Part shown: piece by piece, positions 55,501 to 64,000 of the stretch
How the letters are laid out: every line of letters begins with the position of its first letter
Position numbering within the stretch: the stretch's first letter is position 1
Assembly (NCBI RefSeq): GCF_018320785.1
Contig: NC_054868.1
Location: forward strand, 48,119,874-48,183,873
Direction: 5' to 3'
Length of the DNA stretch: 64,000 nucleotides
DNA from: Cheilinus undulatus
Lineage: Eukaryota > Chordata > Actinopteri > Labriformes > Labridae
Program-made: the position numbers and the translations under genes
The notes under the pieces: model-generated
What the model was told of the DNA's origin: nothing
Databases searched by the model: none
Seen by the model: the letters and a program-made list of their open reading frames with translations, nothing else

Positions 55501-56797
55501 GATTGAAGCTGGAAGGGGCTATGTTTGGAGAAGAAGGTGGATCCCACACATTTAAAGCGGCTTGACGATCATAGGACAGCTTTGCTCTTAGGAATTCTCT
55601 TTTACCCTAAATGGGACCATTTTCTATTCCTAGAAACAACAGGAGGCAGACATGGAAACTAAAGATCATACAATAATTACAGCAGCTGCTACCAAACTGA
55701 AACATTTTGAAGCCCAATGAAACATGAGAACCTCCTGGTGTCCACTAAAACCCTTCTAACAATAACAAACCAAATGTATTTGCCCCATATTTTTATTAAA
55801 CAGAATTTTAATGGGAACTTTTAAGTTTTCAGAGATGCTACTAGACCGACAGCTATTTTGTTTTGATTGTCCAGCTGCAAAGCCACATATTTATTTCTCA
55901 TGTTCATCTCTTTAAATGTACTTTGTCAGCTTTTAAACACTCTCCGTGTAACATTTATGTCTCAAAAAGTGCTGAAAACTCACTCAATCCAGATGCGAAA
56001 AGCATAGTTAAATGTTTAATGGAGTGTCCCCAGTTATTTCAACACCAATTAAACCATGACACCATTTCTGTTCTTCACACAAATACATGACAAAAAGTTG
56101 AGTTAAGACTTCAGGCAGAATTTTGTTACTTCTGGGACTTTTTAGAAAATATATAGCACATAATCAAGCATGTTATGGTCCATTTTTTTCTTGATTTTTT
56201 TATGACTTATCTAAACATTTTTCAGTGTTTCACCCACAAACAATCCTCACTTCTATGTGTCTCTCAATTTACTTTTTTGTGTTTGTGTGTTTTGTGTGTA
56301 GTCCTTTGAAGCTGTTGAACAGACACAATGAGGTGTGGTACGTGGCAGAGGGTGAGCCCGTCTGCAGTGATCCACAGGAGCCGACTCCCCCACACACACT
56401 CAGGCCGACCCTCACCCACTCCCCTGCCAACTTGGCCTCTGACCCTCTCCCACAGACCCTCTCTGACTCCCCTGCGCTCACCCTCTCCAACCTTTCCTCC
56501 AACATCTCCTTCACATCCAACACCTCCTCTCAGACGCCCTCCGAGTCCCCTGCTCTCCCCACATCCAACGCTCCACCCAGCCCTTCATCCAACCTGCCCG
56601 CCAACGCCCCATACAGCCACCCGCCCACCTCCACCCAGATCCTCCTCGACCTGACAAACAACTCCTCCGATGTGGTCTCCGTGAGCCCGTCTCTGGAGCC
56701 ACAGTCCGACACTGCCATGTGGAACAGCACGGCCCACAGCTCTGTGGACACACAAGCCGACAGCAACCCTGTGGTGGAACCAGAAGACGCTCATTAG
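43524..56797 (+). CDS. Secreted SOUL-family heme-binding protein (hebp2-like) with mucin-like tail
   Basis: Seven coding exons, 355 aa: 43524-43525, 44217-44279, 48737-48818, 48896-49016, 49103-49242, 53584-53747, 56302-56797. The start codon is split: AT ends exon 1 and G begins exon 2. Exon 2 then encodes a signal peptide (MAFISVFAAVLALALS). The SOUL/HEBP domain spans about 33-213: YEVRHYSPTRWVST, MEMTAPVLVKIP, VYVRSYGGWM, HYGVGYDSPLKLLNRHNEVW; these match HEBP2 (VRHY-type start, MTAPV core, NSPVKLLNRNNEVW-type end). HEBP proteins bind heme/tetrapyrroles; human HEBP2 is about 205 aa and has no signal peptide. The extra 140 or so residues, all in the last exon, are rich in Pro, Ser, Thr and Asn with repeated sequons (NLS, NIS, NTS, NSS, NST), suggesting a heavily glycosylated stalk. 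No transmembrane or GPI signal is seen at the end, so it is probably secreted. The exact paralogue name (for example a zebrafish-type soul gene) is not certain. Confidence 0.88.
44568..44640 (+). repeat. Dispersed repeat with GAGAGCGCAGACC start (copy 2, partial)
   Basis: GAGAGCGCAGACCTCTGCCA, TTAGCCCTATCTCCCAATAG and GAATCCTTTAAA match 35285-35360; the copy breaks off at CTGGATCCGTCC. It lies in intron 2 of the SOUL gene. Confidence 0.55.
45040..45275 (+). repeat. Dispersed repeat with GGCGGAGGTAA 3' end (copy 3)
   Basis: CAGCGCAGAGCTCCGCCATT to CCTTGGCGGAGGTAATAA, full-length relative to copy 1. A SINE follows directly. Confidence 0.6.
45286..45420 (-). mobile_element. SINE fragment, same family as 60990-61215
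   Basis: Read on the - strand: GACCTCACAGCAAAAGG, GGATCCCCTGTC, CCTGCATGTTCTCCCCATGC, GGCTTCCTCCCAAAATCCAA. This is the body of the common fish SINE with the CATGTTCTCCCCGTGC word. Truncated at its 5' (tRNA) end. Confidence 0.65.
46440..46950. repeat. Minisatellite built on TTAGCTACTTAGCTTAGCA
   Basis: About ten degenerate units of roughly 40-55 bases, each with a TTAGCTGC or TTAGCTAC word, TTAGCA, then CCACTACATCATAGA. Two alternating unit types can be seen (AGCAACCTGCCACTACGTCA and AGCATCCTGTCACTATGTCA). It lies in intron 2 of the SOUL gene. Confidence 0.7.
47580..48700. other. SOUL gene intron 2, distal part; no exon recognised
   Basis: Repeat-like pieces (GATTCGATTCAATCTAATTT near 47647 and TGAGAATTGATCTCAATTTG near 48066) suggest a degenerate hAT-like element bounded by AATTGATC-type words. 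No coding evidence. Confidence 0.35.
49926..50460 (-). mobile_element. L1-like LINE fragment, ORF2 C-terminus
   Basis: On the - strand a decayed frame reads KTIEYGMVVAKRNTYLSSLE, then a stop, FKPGLAEMTNLSERVRY, then FDNMWQPYLSFL, which matches the end of L1 ORF2 (IEY..AKR..W..LSE..LE..FD.IW.P). A 3' UTR and a poly-A tail (T run on the + strand at about 49927-49942) follow. 5'-truncated. It lies in intron 5 of the SOUL gene. Confidence 0.65.
50470..50545. repeat. Dispersed repeat end with AGTGTTACTCAACACTGC
   Basis: AGTGTTACTCAACACTGCTC, ACATTGTTAAAAAAATGCAT and AGAGCCAGAATCC correspond in order to 62067-62135, where the same sequence directly precedes the third pyrimidine/purine array. It may therefore mark one end of that repeat family. 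Confidence 0.5.
52139..52583. mobile_element. DNA transposon with CAGTAGTGCTGCACA termini
   Basis: Left CAGTAGTGCTGCACAATTAA; right, inverted, CAGTAGTGTTGCATGATTTG. The interior has GTCAGGCTGTGCAATTACAT and TTGCGATATTTTCAAGTATA. Same family as 17325-17703. No transposase frame. Confidence 0.6.
54635..55426. mobile_element. TTAA-target (piggyBac-like) non-autonomous element in SOUL intron 6
   Basis: Left end TTAA then CCCTCTGAGGTCTAAG; right end CTTAGACCTCAGAGGG. The termini are perfect inverted repeats over 16 bases, starting CCCT as in piggyBac elements. The right-hand TTAA has decayed to AAAA. The interior has no transposase frame; the 85-residue frame at 54847-55104 has no known domain. 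Confidence 0.65.
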
Positions 56798-57990
56798 CAT
56801 TAACATTAGCAGGCAAGTTTATTTGAGCAGCTACTGCAGGTATATTCACATGCAATCTAAATAGGGAAGTCAGCAGTGTGGCTGTGCGTGATAGAAGGAG
56901 AAAGCTGCTCTATTATTCCACATCTCTGTTTCCATGTATCACTCTTTATAAATGTTTAAATCCATGTTCTGTCACAGCTTTGCACCTGCAGCTTCCTGTT
57001 AGCAAACCCACACCAGTCCACTGTGTCTCTCTGAACTAATCACAGCTTTCATTGTAGCATAAAGTACCATGTATGTATCAGTTAGAGTTAGGATTCAAGG
57101 TTAGGGGTGGAAATCAAGTTTTACTACAGCTCAGCATTTTACTGACAACATTACAACATAGTCGCTGCAATTACAAAGTCTACAAAGACGTTTCATAGGC
57201 CTGTGAACAATGTACCATATCTTTAACCTATCTGTTAGGCTTAGTGTTGTACTGATGGATCATGTGAGCCTTTATCAGGTCAGCTGACAAACATCAACAT
57301 TAATAGACTATTTGCAAATAATATGGCATGCACCAAAGTCAGTAGAAACATGTATCTGTTGTGTTGCATTCGTTTACTGGTAAATAGGAGAGCTAGTTTA
57401 GCTAGGTGTTGGTTTAATGAAACTGCTCAGAAGAAGACATGTTGGACGAACTTTGATTTGTTTTCAAGCTAAAATGTGAAAGAAAATGTAGACAGCATGG
57501 AAGTCTGAGAGTTTATAAGACATGATCCAGTGAAGTTTTAGTTTCTCCCACTTATCTGGGATCAGGAGGACCTGATGATTGTGAAACCTAAGCCTTGTCT
57601 GCGAACAGGAAGTAGTTTTCACCAAGAAATTACATCTGCATATGAGGACAAGAGGCTTATAAACTGTACACCACACAAAAACGTATGTATTTATTTATTT
57701 TAATACATTTCAAGTATGTCTGCCAGTTGGTAGGGTGCTGTTCAGTCTGTAGGAAGAGTCGTCAGTCATTCAGAGATGTATTGTCTAGTTCTTTTTCTGA
57801 CGATGGACCACAAGAACCTGTCAAGGCTGTGTATATGACCTAAATTTACACTTAAAGTTCTAGAGATCCTGTAAAATCCCCTGTAAAAACCACAAGAGAT
57901 TCCCAAAACTTTAAAAAAATCCCTTTTAATCTCAAAAACTTTAGTGAAAATTCAAAAGTCCCTTAAAAATACACCAAAATGTTCCCTGAA
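56798..57990. other. 3' flank or UTR of the SOUL gene
   Basis: AT-rich sequence without coding evidence. I did not find an unambiguous AATAAA with a GT-rich element close to the stop codon, so the 3' end of the transcript is not placed. Confidence 0.4.
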
Positions 57991-58900
57991 TGTTTCAGTA
58001 GGCTTTTCTGCATAAAGCCTAAAGATATGCATAGTATTTTTTTAACCAAAAAAATCCACTAAATTCCTGACAAATTTCAAAATTCTTTACCCAAATCTCC
58101 AAGCAAATTCCCCCAAAATAAAAAATATATTCTTCTTTTTACCATAAAAGTACTGAAATTTAAAAAGCAAACAAACAAAAAACAATAAACTTGAAATCAA
58201 ACTCGTCAAAATATTTCACATATCACATAACATATCCCAAGTATTTTCAAGAAAATTCCTTATAATATTAATAATAATAAAATTCTCCAAAATTTCAACT
58301 CAAATTCATGAAAAATACACACTTCTCCCAAATTCCATGAAATTTCCAAACAAGTTCTTCCAAAAACCCAGAGAAATCCCCTAAAAATTCCATGAAATTT
58401 CAGAAAGATTTTGAAGGAAATTCCCTATCCAAATCTCCAAACAAATTTCCCAAAAATTACGAATAAGTTCTTCAGTTTCCAACAAAAACCTTTAAATCAA
58501 AATAATCAAAATATTCAAACATATCCCCAAACATTTTCAAGAATTCTGGATAATTTTCGAGCAATTGTAAGCAATTCTCCAAAAATGTCTAATTAAATTC
58601 ACACACACAAAAAAAAATACAAATAAATCTCCCCCAAATTCCATGAAATTTCCAATCAAGTCCTTCCAAAAATCCAACGAATTTCCCTAAAAAATTCTAT
58701 AAAATTTGGGAACATTTTGAAGGATAGTCTCCACTCAAATCTCTAGACATATCCCCAAAACTCTACAGATAAATTCCTCAAATTCCCACTAAAGTACTGA
58801 AATGTAAAAAAAAAAAAAAAAAAAAACTCAAACATGTCCCCAAAAATTTTCCTTACATTTTAAAGCAAATTCTCCAGACATTCCAAGCAAATTACTTAAA
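57990..58900. repeat. Tandem array of about 306-338-bp AT-rich units
   Basis: Landmarks recur in order: CAAATCTCC at 58092, 58430 and (one change) 58736; TTTTGAAGG at 58409 and 58715; AAATTCCATGAAATTTCC at about 58330 and 58636. This gives at least two full and one partial unit. Within units the AATTCCC and CCAAAA words form a shorter, degenerate periodicity. Frame 58411-58596 is an artefact. Confidence 0.65.
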
Positions 58901-60990
58901 CTTTTATTGTAATTCTGGTCCAGTTTCTCTAAAATTCTAATAGAAGAGAGAATGTATTGCTATGTTGTTGGAAAGTAAAAATATAACAGCGTCCTCATAT
59001 GTGCACGCAGGGTCTCAGGACTTTAAAGCTGAGGCAGTTCTGATGACAATGTCAAACATCTAATCAGGCTCACAACCAGGAGGGTTTGGAGGATGTGAAA
59101 GAATCTCACAGCCAAGGGTCCAGAATGGAGGTTAGGTTGTTTATTGATTTTAAAAATAAATGTCCACATTTCAATATCGACAGCAGAAAACATTAAATTA
59201 ACTCAGCAAAATAAAAACTCTGCACCAGTGGTCAGCAACCTTTTTCAACTAAAGCTCCCTATGATTACAGACATGACTTTATTTGACCTATATTTAAGCA
59301 CATAGATTCAGTCTGTTCTTTAAAATGTCATTTTAATTCTATTCTTATTAAACGTTTACATGTATTTATATGTTCACACAAACTTCAGAACTTCTGCAAG
59401 AAATGAAAACATTAAAACCTTTCTAAAAACTTTAAAAGTCACAAACAAAAAGGGAGGAGGGAAAAGTCAGTTGAAGATGAAAGTGTGCATTTAAGGTTTA
59501 CTCAGAGTGTCTCAGTGGTGACCCCCATGCTCTAAACCAAACAGAATGATCATCTTATGAAAGCACCACTTCAGTGATTCTGCCTCCATTCATTAATTTG
59601 TGCATGTGGCACAGCGTAGAGCAAAGCTGCTCGTAGGAGACTGTGCAGTAGAGCGCCTCTATGGTGTCTGCTCTGTAGCACATTTAGTTTGTTCTGTGAA
59701 TTAGACGGCGTCTTTGACTCATATGTAAAGTTCCAGCAGGTGTAAAGCTGCGCAATCTTTTTGTGAATCAGCTCTTGGCTTTTACAACGCGTCGTGTTAT
59801 TAGACTAAACATTAATCTTCCCTTCCATGTGGTGTGATTTTTTTGACCCTCTATTTGCAACCTTCTGACAACCTGATCCTGCAGGATTTGCAGTGTGCTT
59901 CAATGCAGGGGGGAGAACCTGCAGAAAATAGTCCCTTTAAAATAAAAAAGTTCCCCAAACCTGTTATCACACCTCTCGAATGTTAAAACAGCAGTAAGGA
60001 AGACAAATCCACATCTGAATCTAACTGGCTGCAAGTTTTACTTCAAAAATCTGTATCAGTCCTGATTTTCACAATTTTTTCATCTCTAAATATATTTAAT
60101 AGATATATATAATCATATATAGTCCCCCCCCCCCCCCCAATCAAATATATTTCTAATTTTGTTGTTGCTTAGCTCTTACAGATGTTTAAATAAAAAAAGT
60201 CCAATTTATAAAATCTTAAATGTATGTAAATATTGGCTACATATTGGTCTGTTTGTGTGACGTGATTCTATGGCCACAGCTTTTGTATAAATGATATTAA
60301 TTTGAAGGTACTTACTGACTCAGTCATCCATGTTGGCATATTTTTATCCCCTTAATCCATGTACTGTTAGTCGATCTAAAACCTAAGGCTGAGATGTTTT
60401 TAAACCCCACCTTTAATCTGAAATTACCTGAAGTTACTCTGTGTGCTCTCACAGTAGAATAAGTACACTGAATTATCAGAGGAGATATGTCTGTAATGTA
60501 TTCTAGCACTGTTGTAAATGGAGTTTTATGCTTTTAGGAGAAGTGATTGTTCATGTCTCTGTTTTAGCTCAGAACATGTGAGAAGCTTCTCTCTGTTTAG
60601 CTCCATGTGGTTTTATTTCAGATGTGGTGAAACCTGAGCGGGATGTTTGGGATCTTTGGTGCAGCCTTAAACCTCTCTATGTCTGGCTCAGTGAAGTATT
60701 TCAAGCAAGTAATGTGTTAAATATCATGTTTTTAAGTGCCTGGGAAGACATTTGCTCTTTTGTTTTCTAAACTTGTCATTTAATGTGTTAAATCAACTCT
60801 CAGAGAATTACCGTCACATATTTGGTCAACAGTCGCCGCCTCTATCCTAACATAAATGACAGATAGAGAAAGCCTGTTGTTAGATTTAGCTTAGATTTGT
60901 TTAAAAAAGGACAGCAATAAATACTGCAGCATCTTTAAAGAGCAGTTAACCTAAGCCATACAAGTAAATTCTAACAGTAGAAAAAATGTA
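58900..60990. other. Intergenic DNA with poly-C tract
   Basis: No gene recognised. A run of 16 C lies at about 60124-60139. CCAGTGGTCAGCAACC at 59225 resembles a hAT-type terminus without a visible partner. Confidence 0.45.
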
Positions 60991-61215
60991 TGTTTATTCA
61001 TAAGGGCTGCATGGCGGTGCAGTGTTAGTGCTTCGAGTTCACAGCAGGAAGGTTCCTGGTTCAAGTCCTTATCAGACAGGAGCCCTTCCATGTGGAGCTT
61101 GTAGGTTTCAGCTCCCTCCCCCAGCCCAAAGATGTGCTCGTTAGTCCAGCCCTACTCTTACCCAGTGACAGCTGAGATCGGCTCCAGCCCCGCCTGGGTG
61201 TTGATGTTTCTTTAA
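60990..61215 (+). mobile_element. tRNA-derived SINE, degenerate
   Basis: GGCTGCATGGCGGTGCAGTG (A-box area), CACAGCAGGAAGGTTCCTGG then TTCAAGTCC (B-box area), followed by CCATGTGGAGCTTGTAGG, CTCCCCCAGCCCAAAGATG and GAGATCGGCTCCAGCCCCGC. This is the order of the common fish SINE whose body carries TGTGGAGTTTGCATG and GGCTCCAGC. Family by memory. Confidence 0.65.
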
Positions 61216-62060
61216 GCCAGCAGAGACCCAAATGTTTTTATTTGATAACCAATAACATTTAACTGTAAGAAACAGAGGGATCTACTTTACTGTAATTAGA
61301 TCCATCAATGTATCTCACATTAATTCCTTTTAATCTCCTGAATTCATGACATCCTGCATCTACATGTTTTCCAAAGGATTTCCTACAGAGTTTGGACCGT
61401 GAGTAGCAGCACATAGAGAGAGATCAGGAGTGATATTAGATGTTTGTGCAGAGCAGTGACAGCAGGTGGCAGTAGAGAGCCAGGACAAGTGCACATGTGC
61501 CATCATGTAAAGAAGACATCAGGACATGCAGGGTTTCTGAAGAAAGAATCAGACTAAGGCTCACTGATGCTATATTGCACAAATATCTTCATGTTTACTT
61601 TGGTTTGTGTACACTCCAAAAAATACCCTGATCTATTTCAGTTCTGATCATTAAATTAGAATTCCATTAAACCCCTGATGATTGATTTGATCTGAAAAGA
61701 GGTAAAAGTGCCCCAAAGATCCCAAAGACTGATGCTTGGTTGATAAATGCAATACCAGACACATCAGTTGATAGAGAACTTGTGTATTTATGAGTATCTG
61801 AGCTTCATACTGTATGTTCTGAGGAAGGTGCAATAAAAACCATAACAAACTATGACTGGGCTCTGTTCAATGCTTTTTATTTTCTGAATAGCAGTGATAG
61901 AGAAAATCCAATTTTATCTCATTTCTATCTCTCACAACAATTACAGCATGTTTTTGGGCAACTTAGACATCAAAATTATCCTTGAAATCTGCTTAAATTG
62001 GTAAAATGTTACCTCTAAAGTGCCCTAAAAGTTACAGTGCTACCCGGCAAAGAACAATCT
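61216..62060. other. Intergenic DNA, nothing recognised
   Basis: AT-rich, short frames only (for example 61651-61848 on the - strand) without domain. Confidence 0.45.
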
Positions 62061-62570
62061 AACTCAGTGTTACTCAACCCATCTAAACCAATTAGCCAAA
62101 TTGTTGATAAATACATATGCAAGAGCCAAAATCTAAGTGGTGAAAAGTGGCAAGAAAAATGGGTTCAAGGTGGCAAAAGCGGTAAAAATGGGTGAAAAGG
62201 GACAACAAAAATGAGTTACAGGTGGCAAAAATGTCCAAAGAGCAGCAAAAATGAGAAAAAATAATGGGGAAAATAAGAATATGGGCAAAATCAGGAAAAA
62301 AGGTGGGAAAAATGAGCAGAGAGTGGCAAAACGGGAAAGGGTGGCAATTAATGGCAAAAGGCAGCTTATATAGGTGAAAAGTGGCACAAGAAATGGCAAA
62401 AATAAAAAAAAAACTTGATAAAAGAGGCAAAAATGAGATGAGTGGCAAAAAATGGTGAAAAGTGACAAAAGAAGTGACAAAATGGGCTAAAAGCAGTATA
62501 AATTGATGTAAATGGCAAAGAAATGAAAAAAGTGGCAAAAAATTACTAGGGCAATAGAAATATACAGAAA
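62060..62570 (-). repeat. Pyrimidine-rich repeat array (copy 3 of 3, inverted)
   Basis: On the + strand it reads as GTGGCAAAAATGGGTGAAAA-type words from about 62135 to 62560, the reverse complement of the arrays at 2.5 and 41.4 kb. It is preceded by AGTGTTACTCAACCC and AGAGCCAAAATC. The 178- and 115-residue frames on the - strand are array artefacts. Confidence 0.75.
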
Positions 62571-63321
62571 AATCTAGGTTGCGATCAAGTTTAACAAATA
62601 AAGACGATTGAATAAGTGTTGGAAACAAACGACCTCAGTGTCGAGTGAAGAGTTGTGAAGGGGATTTTGCTTTGGCTTACACCCCCTCTGAAACTTCTTC
62701 CTAATCATCTGAACTATAAATTGCAAATTAATTAAATACATTACTTATCAGTTTAAATACGGGCCTGTGAACAGATCTGGAAACCAAGAAGAACCAAACT
62801 ATTTCCAGGAAACAACAAGAGGAAAGAAAAAGAAAAGACAGAGCCAGAAAAATCTTGATCAGTGGAGTTTAATCCAGTTTATTTCATACATGAATGCTGG
62901 TCTGAAAAACACCATTTTAACTGTGCACTCTACGTAGAGATGGGGTTCAACAGTATTTACTGAATCTTAAACATGTCCTGAATTGAATCCAGCTCCTTTT
63001 GAATCCCTTACTGAACCTTGTAGTTTGGATGGTGACATTCCCAGTTAAAAATAAGCCTTTACGCTTCCTCTCAGAGCCACACTAAGGTTTAGATTGATAT
63101 AGACGACTTTGGGGCTTTCCCTGCTAAACGTGTCACTGTGCTGCTTCAGCTGCAGAAACCACAGAGACTTCAGATAAAAACTCAGAGGAGAATAATGGCT
63201 CTACAGCATGTTATTATGCAGAGACCAGGTGAACTGCAACTTTATCTACATGCAAAATGCATTTAATGTTGCCTGGATGAAAATGTCCCTCTGCAATAGA
63301 TTACAGAAAACAGTCACCCTG
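62571..63321. other. Intergenic DNA, nothing recognised
   Basis: No gene, repeat terminus or regulatory element recognised. Confidence 0.4.
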
Positions 63322-63706
63322 CACTGCAAAAACTCAAGCCTTACCAATTCTGAGCCAAAATGTCCCATTACTCTGAAATTAGGACACATTCACCAAACAA
63401 GTCCAGATAAACATCTCATATCATGATATCACAATAAAAAAACAAAGGTTTGGACTCATTTCAGATTAAAATAGCTAAATTTACTCAAGTTTCTTTAAAA
63501 ATATAAATAAATAAAAACAAACATTCAAAAATCAAGACCCTGAAATGAATCTCTGCAAACAATTCAGGTTTATTTTTACCTGTCACATTTTGAAATAAGA
63601 TGCTGCTTAGGCTTATCTGATGAAACTGGCTTATTCTAAGTGTAATAAAAATTTTATAGACGAAATAAGACGTCTATGTTTGCTAAGATTTGAGTTTTTG
63701 CAGTGT
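63322..63706. mobile_element. MITE with CACTGCAAAAACTCAA termini
   Basis: Left CACTGCAAAAACTCAAGCCT; right, inverted, ACACTGCAAAAACTCAAATC. The interior has AAGTTTCTTTAAAAATATAA and TGAAATAAGA words. It matches a very common fish non-autonomous DNA element. The 72-residue frame at 63208-63426 overlaps its edge and is not a gene. Confidence 0.7.
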
Positions 63707-64000
63707 CATAAAGCTAGAAAGTGTTTAAAACATCTGAAATATTTTTGCTGAAACAGTAGAAAAAAATATTAGGCAGTGACTTGTAGTTCACCTATGATTC
63801 ATAAGTCTATTTAATGCAAATGTTAAGGAAGCTTTTTTATTTGAACATCAGAAGTTAAGGCAATGCAGCCTTTAGGGATTCAGGTAACAATCTTGTAAGG
63901 TCGGCGTGTGTTTGTGTGCGTCACTGTTTTTCTGTAGAGCCAGAAATGAGTACAGAAAGTACTGACAAGCATACATAACAGTCCTGAAAGTTTGACAGAA

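Noticed and set aside
56511..56855. Antisense frames across the SOUL tail exon
   Set aside because: Shadow frames caused by the C-rich codons of the sense exon; no splice or start evidence.
62092..62628. 178-residue membrane-like protein on the - strand
   Set aside because: Translation of the inverted copy of the same array.

Overview
The window is vertebrate nuclear DNA, almost certainly from a teleost fish. It is AT-rich, its genes have many small exons with GT-AG introns, and it carries fish-type Tc1/mariner, hAT, TTAA-target, LINE and tRNA-SINE repeats. I infer a percomorph-like fish, but the species cannot be read from the sequence. All three recognised loci lie on the + strand; one possible first exon lies on the - strand.

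Layout. 1-5.7 kb: intergenic DNA with Tc1 relics, a 1.4-kb pyrimidine-rich array and a candidate signal-peptide exon on the - strand (4408-4462). 5.85-17.5 kb: a head-to-tail tandem duplication of a unit of about 6 kb. Each unit encodes a short Pyrin-domain (PYD) protein and begins with a non-coding exon holding a perfect GAAACCGAAAGT (ISRE/IRF) site. 17.7-20.9 kb: intergenic, with one well-bounded hAT-type element. 21.54-38.88 kb: gpr108 in 18 coding exons (572 aa), with a poly(A) signal at 40231. 40.4-43.1 kb: Tc1 relic, a second pyrimidine array and a minisatellite. 43.52-56.80 kb: a secreted SOUL-family heme-binding protein (hebp2-like) in 7 coding exons (355 aa), whose start codon is split by intron 1 and whose last exon adds a long Pro/Ser/Thr/Asn tail. 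56.8-64 kb: no gene; an array of about 0.3-kb units, a SINE, a third pyrimidine array and a MITE.

The most interesting part is the duplicated PYD locus. Both copies encode a PYD (88 residues), an Ala/Pro/Ser linker of variable length and a conserved C-terminal segment (core NGAVLIAPN, a Gly/Ser/Thr turn, then a W-containing strand). They have no CARD, NACHT or caspase domain. The two PYDs differ by 27 replacement and only 5 silent codons. An IRF-type promoter site, a PYD-only architecture and signs of diversifying selection suggest interferon-regulated inflammasome modulators, perhaps with an amyloid-type tail. That function is inference. gpr108 (Golgi seven-TM protein) and the SOUL gene are unrelated to it in function.
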